Source: Tetradesmus obliquus (Eukaryota; Chlorophyta; Chlorophyceae; Sphaeropleales; Scenedesmaceae). From it: a stretch of 64,000 bases of DNA. The notes beneath the pieces are model-generated. The model worked only from the letters and a program-made list of their open reading frames with translations, searched no databases and was not told the origin of the DNA. The DNA lies in assembly GCA_030272155.1 (NCBI GenBank), contig CP126202.1:4051501-4115500 (forward strand), written 5' to 3'. The stretch's first letter is position 1, and every line of letters starts with the position of its first letter. Position numbers and translations under genes: made by a program. Shown here piece after piece: positions 10,149-21,740 of the stretch.

Positions 10149-13100
10149 CTAGCTGGAGGGCCCCATGGCCACAGGCACCACCGGGTACTGAGCCTCGTCC
10201 GGGGTGACGCCGCCGCTGCCGCTGCTGCCACGTGCTGCTGCTGCCGCCGCCTGTGCTGCCGCCACCTGCTGCTGGTACTTATGCTGCAGCAGCTCGAGCT
10301 GGCGGGACACCGGGATGCGCAGCGCGGCCTGCGTCACAGTAGCAGCAGTTGGAGGAGGAGTGAGAGCAGCAGCAGCAGCAGTAGAGGGCACCAAGGTTAG
10401 TCACCAGTGAGCGGCACGGCGAATGACATGCACGCCAGACAGCCCAAGCACCTGATACACCCCGGCCGCGGCACCCCGGTGTGAAAATGGCTTGATGTGT
10501 TGCTGACGCGTACCAGAAACACACCTGCAGGATTCCTGTCCCTCGGGGTGCTGGCTTAGCGTCCCCACCAGCCGCTCAATGATGCGCACTTGCTTGATGC
10601 GTTACTCATGCGTTATTGTTATGTTTGACCGACACATCTTCATGAGTGCGTCGGGGTGCCGGCTTAGCAGCGGGAAGCGCCGGCCATTCAGCGCCTCCAT
10701 CAGCCGCTCCATGAACACATTGTGATAGATAGAGCGCATGTTACTAACACGTCATATAACACACACCTTCATAAGCGCGTCGGGGTGCCTGGACAGCAGC
10801 GGGAAGCGCCGGCCATTCAGCGCCTCCACCAGCCGCTCCATGAACACATTGTGATAGATAGAGCGCATGTTACTAGCACGTCATATAACACACACCTTCA
10901 TAAGCGCGTCGGGGTGCCTGGACAGCAGCGGGAAGCGCCGGCCATTGAGCGCCTCCACCAGCCGCTCAAAAGGAGCGGCCAGCAGCGTATCCTGCGCGCT
11001 CAGCAGCAGTGCAGCACCCACGCGGAACACCACCTGCATCACAGAACAGCAGCAGCAGCAGCAGCAGCAGCGATTGCATCGACCGCAGGGTGAGTACATC
11101 GAAGCACTAGACTACGTTCTACCCCCCAGCATAGACACAGCCGACCATGCATTGTAAAGGCAATCCTTCTCGGAGCAGCCAACCCCAAATAATGACCATG
11201 TTTGACCACCTTCGATGACAGTGCGACCAGGGTTCACCAGGTTTGACCGAGCAGCTGTCCTCACCTTCATGCCCTCCAGCAGGAACACGTCCCACACGCG
11301 CAGCAGCTGCTCAAAGGGCAGGCTGTACGCAAAGATGGTGTTGAACCAGTGCGTGCAGTACATGCTGGGCACCACGCCCTCCTGCAAGCAGAAGCAGTGG
11401 AACAGCAGCAACAACAGTGACAACGGTTACACTACGTGACCAAAAATTGGGTGCAGACGGTTGCAAACCAGTGCGTGCAGCACATGCTGGGCACCACGCC
11501 ATCCTGCCGGCGCCAAGCAGTGGAACAGCAGCCACAAATGTGGAGATGCGTACAGGTGATTATTGAACCAGTGCGTGCAGTACATGCTGGGCACCACGCC
11601 CTCCTGCAAGCAACAGCAATGGAACAGCAGCCACACCAGTGATAGCGGTTGCACTACATGAGTAAAGGTTGAATGAATGCAGTTGCAAACCAGTGCGTGC
11701 AGTACATGCTGGGCACCACGCCCTCCTGCAGGGGAGGGAGGCAGCAACGCCAATCAGCAGCGACACGTGACATGTCACATTGCTGGCTAGCTGCCTGCCC
11801 GGACCGTGGGCGGAGGAAGCAACCCGTGGGCATGTCGAAAAGCCCTGCTGCAGGAATGGCACCGATCCCACATGTAGAGCCACCGATACATTGAAGAGCA
11901 AGCCACGCGTGCTTGCAAACTGCAAGGCCCCGGCTGGTGGATTTTCTGCCTGCAGGCATCCAAGATGCACGCTTCACCAAAGCTGCGTTGATGCGAAGTC
12001 ATGTGATTGGCATTGGACATCATAGTCCATTTGAAATTCAATTTCGAATGAATTCCTTTGCAGGAATCTCACCGCCTCGAGGTGCCCTCCCAGCTTGGGC
12101 TGCTCCTGCTTGAGCAGCTCATGGAACTGGAACAAAAACTGCTGCAGCAGCGGCATGCCTGCCTGGTACATGCCCTCCAGCGGTGGGTGGCTGCTGCTGC
12201 CTTTCAGCAGAGCAGTCAGCGTCCAGAAGGCCTCCTCTTCCGACATGTACATCAGCAGGATGGCTGTCACAAAGCCCATGCCTTGCACGTAGCCCACCTG
12301 CGGCAGTACCAGGCAGGAAACAGCAACAGCAACCAATACAAGCCTTGTAACATTGAACCCAGGTAGAGCGCGTGTGGCTGCAGGAAGGGGTTGTAAGCAA
12401 CCACCTCGCTGCGACATTTACACAATTGACAGAATGGCCACAGCAGAGCAGTCAGCTTCCACAAGGCCTCCTCTTCGGACATGTACATCAGCAGGATGGC
12501 GGTCACAAAGCTCATGCCTTGCACGTAGCCCACCTGCGCATGTGTTTGGCAACAATACGTTTGGCAACAGTATGACTGACAGCGGGGAGCAGGCTTCAGC
12601 GCCAGCACCTTAATCAGACACTGTACTAAAGCGGGAACAACCAGCTTCAATTGCACAGTACAGGTGTGCTGCGCACCTGGCGCACTTGCGCACCAAACTG
12701 GAGACAAGGCGGACACATGCGCTGCTGGCCCAGCTCTGCCAAACACATGCAGCACACGCAGCTACACCGCAATGCAAACACAAACAAACTGACCGCTCTC
12801 TCGCGCACCGCCGGTCATGTGCACTGTACGCGCGCAGCACATGAAAGAAGCTCAAGGCAACCACCCTGGGTCTGGCAATCACACGGTTCCTGCAAACTCT
12901 CCACACCTGCCGGTCGTGTGCGCTGCACCATACATGCAGCACACGCAGCTACATCGCAACGCAAACACAAGCACAGCTGACGGCTCTCACGCCCACCTGC
13001 CGGCCGTGTGCGCTGTACGCACGCAGCACGTGGAACAGGCTCTGCCGGCCCAGGCCCTGCCAATCACAACACCCACAGGCATCACCAACCTCAGCCCCAG

Positions 13101-16100
13101 CAGCCACAACACAAAGTAACCACTGATGAACACACTGATGAACACACTGTTCCTGCACTTATCTACTTCTCACCTGCCGGTCGTGTGCGCTGTAGGCACG
13201 CAGCACGTGGAACAGGCTCTGCTGGCCTGGGCCCTGCCGCTGGTGGAAGAACACGTGGTTGGGGAAGGTGCGGTTGAGGTCTCGCATGATCTCCAGGTCC
13301 ACGGGGTCGCTGCCTGAGGTGAGCAGCCGCGCGTAGTGCCCAGGGTGCGCCTGCATCAGCTCACGCCCGCCTGCGCAGCGTTTGAAAAACAAAAACAGCA
13401 GCGAAAGGTGAGGGGCAGATGAGTGAACAGCAGGTAACGATGTGACGTGGGCGCGCGTAGTGCCCAGGGTGCGCCTGCATCAGCTCGCGCCCGCCTGCGA
13501 GGGACGTGACAAGGCCAGGAATGCACAAGCATCAGCACCGATGAGAGGGGTTTGGTGAATAGCTGACGTGTGCTGCTGCATTATTTGCACACGCCACGCC
13601 ACGCCACGCCACGCCACGCCACGCCACGCCACGCCACGCCACGCCACGCCACGCCAGGCCCTGAGCCCATCAGCCGGCAGCAACAGCGCGGCATCATATC
13701 ATACCCTGAACAAGTTCAGCACAACTTTGATCAAACAACACTCCATGCTGCACAAGCCCCAAACTGACAGGTACTGCCAGGACAGGCCCCTAAACTCGTC
13801 AGGGATGCCCTTGCGCACGCGGCGCTTTGAATCCACGTGACACCCTTGTGCTGTACAGCTGACAGTCACTCAACAAGTCACAACACGTCATGCGGAACCT
13901 GATCCCCACGTGACAGGTACTGCCGGGCCAGGCCCCTGCACAGAACAATCAGCAGGCAGTGACAGCGCGACACCATATTATACCCTGATCAACTTCCCAG
14001 TACACAACACATGCCTGAACCCAAACCCCCACCTGACAGGTACTGCCAGGCCAGCCCCCTGAACTCGTCAGGGATGCCTTTGCGCACGCGACGCTTCAGC
14101 TTCTTGGGCCGTGACGCAGCGTACGCCATGAACTCCTCCCTGCACGACACCAAAACAAGGGTGAAAAACTCACTCCATGCCAGTGAGAAGTCCACAGTGA
14201 GCTGATGAGAAGTATGCGATGTGCTGGCTAGCTTGCGGCGAGGGCTGATGTGTGAAGACCGTGAATATGGCCAGCGGTGGTACTTCTTTGCAAGACACAG
14301 CAGTGATGCTGCAATCAGCGCACCCAAGCTCCGGCACACACCTACACCCGCAGCTCACACACTTGACATACATGCAAGCTAAGCCCAGGCACAGCGCGCA
14401 ACGTGCAGCGCACCACCCAGCCAACGCACCTGCTGCTGCCCAGCATGCGCCGCCACTTGGCCACGTGCCGCTGCTCCCGCTTGGCCTGCGCGGGCGTGCG
14501 CCGCGCGCGTGCTGCGCGTGCATGCGCCTCTGCCTCACTCACTATGAAGCCGTATCTGTCCAGGTGCAGCCGCTCAGCATGCGCCAGCAGCACCTGCGTC
14601 TCTGTGAGCTTGCCTGCAGGACGGCAGCAGCACCAAGGGTTTTGTCACTTTACAACATGCCCGTCTGTAAGCATGGCTGCAGCCGCTCAGCATGCGCCAG
14701 CAGCACCTGCGTCTCTGTGAGCTTGCCTGCAGGGCAGATGATTGGCAACAACAGACACAGATATGCGTTTGGCGCGTAACACGACAGTTGCGATGCGCGA
14801 TGTTGGGTGAGCTTATGAACGCGTGCTGGCGCCACCTGCGTCCCCATGAGCGTGCCTGCACAGGGCAAATAACGGCAGCAGCCATGTTGTAAAACATGTT
14901 ACAGGACACGCTGCATGACCATGATGGTTGTTGAGTATGTGAGCTGGGCTGCCCCCAGGGGAGCAGCCTGCCTGCAGCACAGCGCTTGCTGGCCATTGCT
15001 GTTGAAGCATAGTATGCTGCACTCGGCTTTTGAACAACAAGACACAAAGCCAAAAGGCGCAGCGCAGCAGCAGCCTCACCTTGGGGCACCTCATAGTCAG
15101 GGTCACTGCTGATGCTGCGGGTGACAGAGCCGACTGCTCTGGCTGCTGCTGCTGCTGCTGCTGCTGCCCCTGCCTGGCCCTGCTGCTGCTGCGGCTGATG
15201 CTGCTGGCTGCTCCGCTGTCTGTTAGGTGGTTCTTGTACCTGCTGCTGCTGCTGACCAGGCTCCTGCGGCAGCTGCTCCTGCTGCTGCTGCTGTCCGTTA
15301 ATGCTACCCAACCCATTCTCCTGCTGCTGCAGCTGTATGCTAGGCCCCGCAGCGTCCATGCCCACATCAACCCAGCTACTGCTACTGCTGCTGCGCCTAT
15401 GACTTTCTGACAGCAGCCGATCCCTCTGCTGCTGCTGCTGCTGCAAGCACGCCCTGCTTGTACTACTGCTGCTGCTGGGCTCCGTTGTAAGGTCAACTGC
15501 AGCATCGCCGCACTCCAGCCCGCCACTATGCACAGCAGCAGCATCTGCTGTGTGACCACCACTCACTGATGAGCTTATGTCTGAGCTGCTGCTGCCATCA
15601 CCGTCGCTGCTGCTTTCAGCAGGCACACCAACAGCTGCCCTCAGCCGCTGCGCCATCATGCTGCTGCTGCTGCTGCTGCCAGCACTCGTGCTGGGTACTA
15701 AAGTAACATCAGGATCAGCAGCAGCGGGAGGAGCAGCAGTAGCAGCAACGGGGGGCGCATCGCTTGCTGCTGCTGGGGCAGGCATGCATGCTGCTGCTGG
15801 TTCTCGTGCTATCACTGCTGGCAGCCCCACTGCTGCTGCTGCTGCTGCTGCTGGTTCTGGTGCTATCGCTGCTGGCGGCCCCGCTGCTGCTGCTGCTGCA
15901 ACAGGTGGAGCCAGCAATGTGACAACGTGGCCCGGCTTCTGTCGTGGGCTGTGCTGTGAGCTTGGTGCCACATGCTGCCTGCTGTGCTGCTGTGCAAGTG
16001 CCTGCCGCACACTGTGCTGTGCTGGCTGCAGCATCCTTGAGCCTGCAGGGCTGCGCGGTGAAGCAGCAGCGCTGCGGGGGCTGCTGTTTGCGGCAGATTT

Positions 16101-16379
16101 CCGCTGCTGCTGATGTTGAGGCTGCTGCGGGTGCAGGTCGGGAGACCTGCTGCTGCTGGTACGGGGCGGTCCGAATTGAGCATAGCGCTGCGAGTAGCTG
16201 CCAGTGCCTGCAGGAGAGGTCCTGGAAGGGCTGCCTGGAGCGTGCTGGCGTTTTGGTGATTGCTGGGGCGAGCTTTGAGCACCAAGTGTAGAAGACTTGC
16301 TGCTGTCAGCTGCTGCTGTTGATGCTGTTGGCCTGCTGCTGTGCGCTGGTGGTGCAGTTGCTGCATGCTTCTGCTGCAT
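10149..16379 (-). CDS. TBC-domain Rab GTPase-activating protein, 8 exons
   Basis: Exons 16379-15080, 14613-14430, 14139-14033, 13370-13174, 12297-12073, 11381-11265, 11033-10896 and 10328-10149 join in frame (2448 nt, 815 aa). TBC proteins accelerate GTP hydrolysis by Rab GTPases in vesicle traffic. The first ~430 residues are disordered Ser/Gln/Ala-rich sequence. The TBC domain begins near [19 protein letters not shown]. It has the arginine-finger motif [13 protein letters not shown], the glutamine-finger motif GYVQGM, and then [15 protein letters not shown] and [12 protein letters not shown]. Both catalytic residues are present, so activity is expected. The tail after the domain includes a short helix ([14 protein letters not shown]). 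Five of the seven introns contain extra copies of exon edges. Confidence 0.9.
10609..10895 (-). repeat. 128-bp tandem donor-side echoes of TBC exon 7
   Basis: The end of exon 7 ([16 protein letters not shown] plus GTGTGTGTT donor) and the following intron are repeated downstream. The copy at 10737-10864 is close to identical to 10865-10992. A further copy at about 10620-10736 is more diverged and has lost the GT donor (ATGTGT). Copies keep the reading frame of ERLVEALNG. Confidence 0.9.
11465..11735 (-). repeat. three acceptor-side echoes of TBC exon 6
   Basis: Near 11470-11515, 11570-11612 and 11690-11732 the minus strand repeats the exon 6 start ([11 protein letters not shown]) or a close variant. 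The true exon starts at 11381. Each copy then breaks into non-coding sequence within about 40-50 bases. Confidence 0.9.
12441..12536 (-). repeat. acceptor-side echo of TBC exon 5
   Basis: This copy has GCAG followed by sequence encoding [20 protein letters not shown] through to LTALL. It parallels the true exon at 12297 ([20 protein letters not shown]), then diverges. It keeps the glutamine-finger motif but cannot supply the rest of the exon. Confidence 0.88.
12810..13060 (-). repeat. donor-side echoes of TBC exon 4
   Basis: Three partial copies (about 12815-12845, 12905-12945 and 13000-13060) repeat the exon 4 end encoding [15 protein letters not shown] or part of it plus the donor region. 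The true end is at 13174. Confidence 0.85.
13451..13499 (-). repeat. acceptor-side echo of TBC exon 4
   Basis: The minus strand repeats the start of exon 4 ([15 protein letters not shown]-like) about 130 bp upstream of the true exon start at 13370. Confidence 0.82.
13588..13655. repeat. (CCACG)n minisatellite
   Basis: About 13 uninterrupted copies of the pentanucleotide lie in a TBC-gene intron. The short open frames across it on either strand are artefacts of the repeat. Confidence 0.95.
13768..13935 (-). repeat. donor-side echoes of TBC exon 3
   Basis: Copies at 13768-13830 and about 13912-13935 repeat the exon 3 end ([18 protein letters not shown] plus GT donor), whose true end is at 14033. 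The further copy is longer but carries substitutions. Confidence 0.82.
14667..14860 (-). repeat. acceptor-side echoes of TBC exon 2
   Basis: Copies at about 14667-14736 and 14820-14860 repeat the exon 2 start ([16 protein letters not shown]; true start at 14613). The nearer copy is almost identical for over 50 bases including the CTGCAG acceptor. Confidence 0.85.
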
Positions 16380-16689
16380 GGCTGCTGCTGCATCACCAGA
16401 AGCAGGCTATAGGCAGGGCATCAGGTCATGCTTGGATGTGGAGGGCCAGAAAATCAAATCGTTTGAGCCGGTTGCTGCAGAAGCAATTACTCCACCGGGG
16501 CTGCTGTGGCCCTACAAAGATAAGATGAAATCAATTTCTTTGAGTAGCGTCACCGTTCTGTGTGATGTTTTGGCGTATGACGGAGGAAAGCTGTGGAGCT
16601 GGCGAAAGATGAAAGGCAAGGGCAAACCCCTGCCAACCGATCTTAAGGTGGTTGCCCAGCAGAAGTGCTCGGATAACAACACACGATAG
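16378..16689 (+). CDS. uncertain ORF divergent from the TBC gene
   Basis: An ATG at 16378 overlaps the TBC start codon on the opposite strand (shared CATG) and opens 103 codons to a TAG. After the first ten residues the sequence is not repeat-like (for example VEGQKIKSFEPVAAEAITPP, then GKLWSWRKMKGKGKPLPTD), and the DNA is less GC-rich than the neighbouring genes. It could be a small gene, a remnant, or simply the 5' UTR or promoter of the TBC gene read backwards. No family is recognised. Confidence 0.25.
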   Translation: MAAAASPEAGYRQGIRSCLDVEGQKIKSFEPVAAEAITPPGLLWPYKDKMKSISLSSVTVLCDVLAYDGGKLWSWRKMKGKGKPLPTDLKVVAQQKCSDNNTR

Positions 16690-17170
16690 CGTGACGACAG
16701 TCAAGGTTGCGAAGCCCGTCAAAACCAAATGCAGTTTTACAGGGAACGCTCAGGGGCAGGTGCGAGCTTGTGTTTTCGTCTGCGATTTGTCAATAATAGC
16801 GTTTGATGCATACCAACGGGTAAAGAACTTTATGGCCCTTCGTGAATAGCAGGCCACCCGTTTGCACCCGATGTTCAATGTTCTGCCATGTGCGCATGTG
16901 GGCAGCCCATTTACCAGTTGTCTGCAGCGGAACATCATGGTATTAGCAGTGAGTAGATGTTAAGAGCGGACGCCAAATACTGCATGCTTCACATGCAATG
17001 TCGATGATGTACAAGAGCAAGACCAGTGCTGTGTCTGAGTTGCATTGTTGACAGTCGTCTGAGTCTATTAAGCACGTCCTATCACGTCAGGTACCGGTTA
17101 GGTGCCCTGCTCAGACACCATGCTGCCCTAGCCTGCTGCAGCAGTCCTGCTGCTGTCAGCAGTGCACCCC
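16690..17170. other. intergenic, relatively AT-rich; probable divergent promoter region
   Basis: This lies between the TBC gene (-) and the ZC3H3-like gene (+). It is notably free of CAG runs until about 17130. No gene or recognisable motif was found. Confidence 0.5.
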
Positions 17171-17408
17171 ATGCAGCACAAGAAGTGGGCTAGGACAACA
17201 ACAAGCAGCAACATAGCATCAGCAAGTGCAATACAGCAAGCTAGTGGGACTAATGGCAGTGTACAACAGCCTTCAGCATCCAGCCAACAGCAGTATGCGA
17301 AGACCAGCAAGTTCTGCCTCAGGCTTGCCCCAACAGCTCCTCGAGCACCAGGCACAGCAGCAGCAACAACAGCAACAGGAGCAGCAGCAGAAACAGCAAC
17401 AACAGCAA

Positions 17409-17439
<31 letters not shown>

Positions 17440-18159
17440 TATAACGACAGCACCAGCTGATATAGCCAACAGTAAGCCTGCTACTGCTGCTGCTGCTGCT
17501 GCTGGTCCACCAAAAGCTGCCCTCAAGAGGCAGGGGCAGCATGCTGCAGCCACAGCAGCAGCAAGACACCTGCAGTGGCCCCCCCCTGCTGCTGCTGCTG
17601 CTGCCACCGCTGCTGCTGCCGCTGGTGCCGCTGCTGCTTCAGGGGCAGCGGGTCGCAGACTCGCATCAAAGACATATGTGCGGCCTGCTGCGCAGCCACC
17701 TGCAGGACAGGCTGCAGGACAGCAGCAAGGGCCACAAGGAAAACCTGGTCAGGCAGCACTGGCAGCAGCAGCTGCAGCAAGGTCAGCAGTAGCACCAGCC
17801 GTAGCTGCAGCAGCTCAACAACAGCAGGCAACAACAGGCCGGGCTGCAAAGGTCGCCGCAGCTGCGGCAGCAGCAGCACCGCAGCAAGCTTCCAGGCAAG
17901 CTAGCTGCTCGAAGCAGCCGGCACACCTTGCTCAGCAGCGGCAGCAGAGGCTTGCTGAGGCAGCGCTGCGCTCGCAGCAGCAGCCAGCAGCAGCGCAAGT
18001 GGAGTCACAGCCGCAGCAGTCAGCAGCAGCGCCAGCAAATCCCATGCCGCAGCAGCACAAGCGGCGGCAGCAGCAGCAGCACCCGGCAGAGGCGCTGCAG
18101 CAAGCGCAGCAGCTGAGGAAGCGGCGGAGGCTGGCGCCACAGGGCCTGCTGCAGCAGCT

Positions 18160-18212
<53 letters not shown>

Positions 18213-19548
18213 GTCTGCCCAACAGTCGCAAGCGTCGCGCTGCTGTTGGCTCTGCTGCTGCAGCAGCAGCAAGGACGCAGCTGATCACCAGGCCTGCCAA
18301 GGTGTGTTGCACAGCAGCGCTTGCTCCTGCCAGGCTTGAATGTAGTAGTTAGTGTGGTTGCTGCGTCAATTGTAGAGGCACCACATCCCCAGCAGCAACC
18401 ATAGGGATGCGTGCATGCCAATTTTTTGTGGAGGTTGGGCCTGTGCTTGTGTTTGCGCCTGTATTTGTTGCTTGATTTGATGTTGCGTGTACTGTACTGT
18501 ACAAACAGCTGAAGCGTCTGTCGAGACAGCGGTGTGCCTACTGGGCAGCTGTCACTGTCATGTGTGGCGCCTAGGATGGTGCTGTCACTTGAAGTGCTGT
18601 GTACAGGTGGGTTGAGGCGAGGCAGGCAAGGACGTACAGTGGTTGCGCAAACATGCTGCACACAGAGGTGTGCAGATAATCCCAAACAGCGCCACCAAGT
18701 CTTCGGCCCAATGCTGCCCTCTGATCGTCCCTGCTAAAGTTGCAGCTGAGTTCAAGCCCCATCTCTATGAAGTGCAGCCCCTGAGCAGCCGAAAGGTCAA
18801 CTCCTCAAGGCATGCTGCTGTTGGCCTGCTGCTATGTGTCATCTGCAGCATGATGGCATCAGCTTGCCCGCTGAGCATGCTGTGCATCGCCCGATCACCA
18901 ATCAGGCCATAGCAACAACGTTACTAACATGCTCCTGTTTGTTTTGCTGCTGTCTTGCACCTGCTGCAGGATGGCAGCAGCATGAGCCTGGTGTACAGGA
19001 AGTGCCGCAACAAGCTGCAGCGCACAGCAGTGACAGCAGTAGTGCCGGGCGCGCACCTGACCTGGGTGAATCCCACTGCAGCACCACACGTGCGGGATGC
19101 AGCAGCGGCAGCAGCAGCCAAACAGCAGCAGCGGCAGCAGCAGCAAGCAGCAGCAGCAGCAGCACGGCAGCGGCTGGTCGGCAAACAGCGCAAGTCGCTG
19201 GCAGGTGCAGCAGCAGCTGCCAGCGCTACACGCACCGCGGCAGCAGCAGCAGCAGCAGCAGCAGCAACAAGTGGTCCTGCACGCAGGCGAGGCCGGGTGC
19301 TGCCTGCAGGCCTCAACAATAGCAGGAGCTGCAAGCTGGTGCGTGTGGGCAGCCGTATGTACTACTCGACCCCGCAGGGCCTGCGCTCGCCTGCCGCTGC
19401 TGCTGCTGCCGCTGCTGCTGCCAGGGCGCGGCTGCTGAGCTGTAGCAGGACCTGGCACGGCTCTGCCTCTTTGGCAGCAGCAGCAGCAGCAGCTGCGGCC
19501 AAAGGAGTGACTGCAGGACGCTCGAAGCTGCCGCAGCGTGCTGGAGCA

Positions 19549-19579
<31 letters not shown>

Positions 19580-19793
19580 GGGCGCCTTCTGTGTTGGCAG
19601 CTCGCCAGACGGCGCTGCGGAAGCGTGCGCCTGGCAGCAGCACCGGCAACAGCAGGAGCTGGCACAGGAGCACTCCTCCTGCTGCAGCTGCTGCTGCTGC
19701 TGCTGTTGCTGCTCGTCCTGCGGCAGCAGTGCGCAGGAAGTCTGGTGCTGCTGCGGCAGTAGCGGCAGTTCAAGGCGTGCCAGCAGCAGCAGC

Positions 19794-19826
<33 letters not shown>

Positions 19827-20677
19827 GCGTGGTGTGTCCAAGAGGGTTGCCAGCAGCGGCGCAGTGGCGCGCAGCTTGGCCCTTGCACGGGCACGCGGCA
19901 GGCATGCGGCAAGCAGGGCAGCAGCCAAGCGCGGCTTGTGCCTGCACTACTGCAGGTACGGTTTGGCTCATGTTAGCACCAGCAGCAGCAGCAATTGGTG
20001 TGCTGATTGTGCTTGCGCTGCAGTGAATATTGGGTGTCTGCTGCTGCCACTTGACGTGCATCCGCAACTCCGGCTGTCCACACATTTGTCAAATGCTGAC
20101 GTTTTTCTTTTGAACTGGAGTGCATGCTGTTGCCACACCTCTTCGCACATGGGGATGATGCACCATGTTGCCTAGAACATGTGTGGTTTTGTTGCGCTGC
20201 TGGATTTATTATGTGTGCTCTGCCTGCTGCTGCCCTGTGCCGTCCTGCAGGCACGGCAAGTGTGACCTGGCCCTGCAGGGCAAGTGTGAGAAGGTGCATG
20301 ACCCAGCCAAGGTTGCGGTGTGCCCTCACTGGCTGGCAGGCCAGTGCAGCAGCAGCAGCAGCTGCAAGCTGCAGCACAAGGTGTGCAGACACATGACCGC
20401 GCAGATGTAGACAGAAGAACTGCGCCAATCAACTGTATGCAAGCAGGCTATTAATACATCCTACTAGGTGTAAGTTCCGATTAGGACAGTCATGTGGTCG
20501 ACCGTTGTTGGAACTCCAGAGTCGTATACTGAGCAAGAACAGGAGCGGACGTGCAAGCAAGATGTGCAGCACGTGTCGGTTGATGCAGCACAGCTCAACA
20601 CGGTTTATTCAAGCTTGCACAGGCATGCTGCGCACTGTCAAGCAACGTAGTTGCAGTCATCTTGTGCCGCGAGCTGC

Positions 20678-20749
<72 letters not shown>

Positions 20750-21462
20750 AGGTGGTGCCTGCACTGATGCCGGTCTGTTCCTACTTCCTAGAGGTGAGGC
20801 GCACTATCAGGCGGCTGCTGCTGCTGCTGCTCCTGCTGCTGCTGCTGCTGTGGTGGCTGCGGTGCTAGATACAGACTTGCAGGGGGCAGCTTACTGCATA
20901 GCCAGGCCTCCAGCTTACTGTACTGCCTCGTGTACTGCCCCGTGTACTGCCTCGTGTACTGCCTCGTGTACTGCCTTGCATAGCCTCGTGTACTGCCTTG
21001 CATAGCCTCGTGTACTGCCTTGCATAGCCTTGTGTACTACCTTGCATAGCCTTGTGTACTGCCAAGGCTGACACAGCCGAGGCTGGTGCAGCTGGCTTGT
21101 GTGGCCTGGCGGCATGCCAAGCGCCTGCCCGCCATCTTGTGTTATGCAGTGCAACCAGCAGTGATTTCTGGCCTGCGAGACGTCCATGTTGCTGCTGCTG
21201 CAACCCCACACCGTGTGTGCTGCTGCACTGATGGAGCCTGTGGCTGCTTGCTGCATGCCTGCTCTGCGTGCCCTTGTGGTGCATGCACCCGCTGCTGCCT
21301 GCTGCTGCTGCTCGCTGCTGCAGGGTGTGTGCAGCAACATGTCTTGCCCATACTTGCACGTGAAGGTGGCTGCTGACGCGCCGCCCTGCAAGGCGTTCCT
21401 GCAAGGGTACTGCCCGGCTGGAGCGGCCTGCCCTCACAAGCACCTCACACCTAGGATGGTCA

Positions 21463-21493
<31 letters not shown>

Positions 21494-21740
21494 CAGAGGG
21501 CTGGCTAGTGAATCAGCAGCGGCATCCGCAGCAGCAAGCAGGCCCAGACCTGGCACTTGGCAGTTGCAGCAGCAGAAGAAGCAGCTGCGAGGACAGCAGC
21601 CAGCAGCGGCAGCAGCAGCAGCAGAAGGGGGTGCGGCTGCAGTTGGTGCTGACGTGGCACAACTGGCCACGCAGCGCACTGGCTCGGGTGCGCTGCTCAG
21701 CAGCCTTGCAGCGCTGCTGCCGGAATGTCAGTCTGAGTGA
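17171..21740 (+). CDS. ZC3H3-like tandem CCCH zinc-finger protein, 5 exons
   Basis: Exons 17171-18301, 18970-19955, 20251-20380, 20752-20793 and 21324-21740 join in phase (2706 nt, 901 aa). The start is the first ATG after an in-frame TAG. The N-terminal ~690 residues are mostly poly-Ala/poly-Gln low complexity with two conserved-looking basic patches (SLVYRKCRNKLQRT and CKLVRVGSRMYYS). The C-terminal cluster has four CCCH units: CLHYCRHGKCD..HDPAKVAVC, CPHWLAGQC..H, MPVCSYFLEGVCSNMSC..H and CKAFLQGYCPAGAAC..H. The linkers match the order seen in animal ZC3H3 and its plant relatives, which act in nuclear mRNA polyadenylation and export; the usual fifth finger is absent and the first has an altered spacing. 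The tail is poly-Q/A. A TGTAA lies at 21915-21919. Confidence 0.85.
20676..20751 (+). repeat. (CTG)n array forming the tract before a 3' splice site
   Basis: More than 20 near-perfect CTG triplets run directly into CAG, the acceptor of the 42-nt exon 4 of the ZC3H3-like gene. The array occupies the position of the polypyrimidine tract. Confidence 0.85.
20918..21065. repeat. CTCGTGTACTGC-type minisatellite
   Basis: About eleven imperfect units of 10-20 bp (CTCGTGTACTGC, CCTTGCATAGC variants) lie in intron 4 of the ZC3H3-like gene. There is no coding meaning. Confidence 0.85.

Noticed and set aside
18895-20085. 396-codon minus-strand frame opposite the ZC3H3-like gene
   Set aside because: It is Cys/Ser/Leu-rich antisense of poly-Ala/poly-Gln coding sequence, whereas the sense frame ends in clear CCCH fingers.
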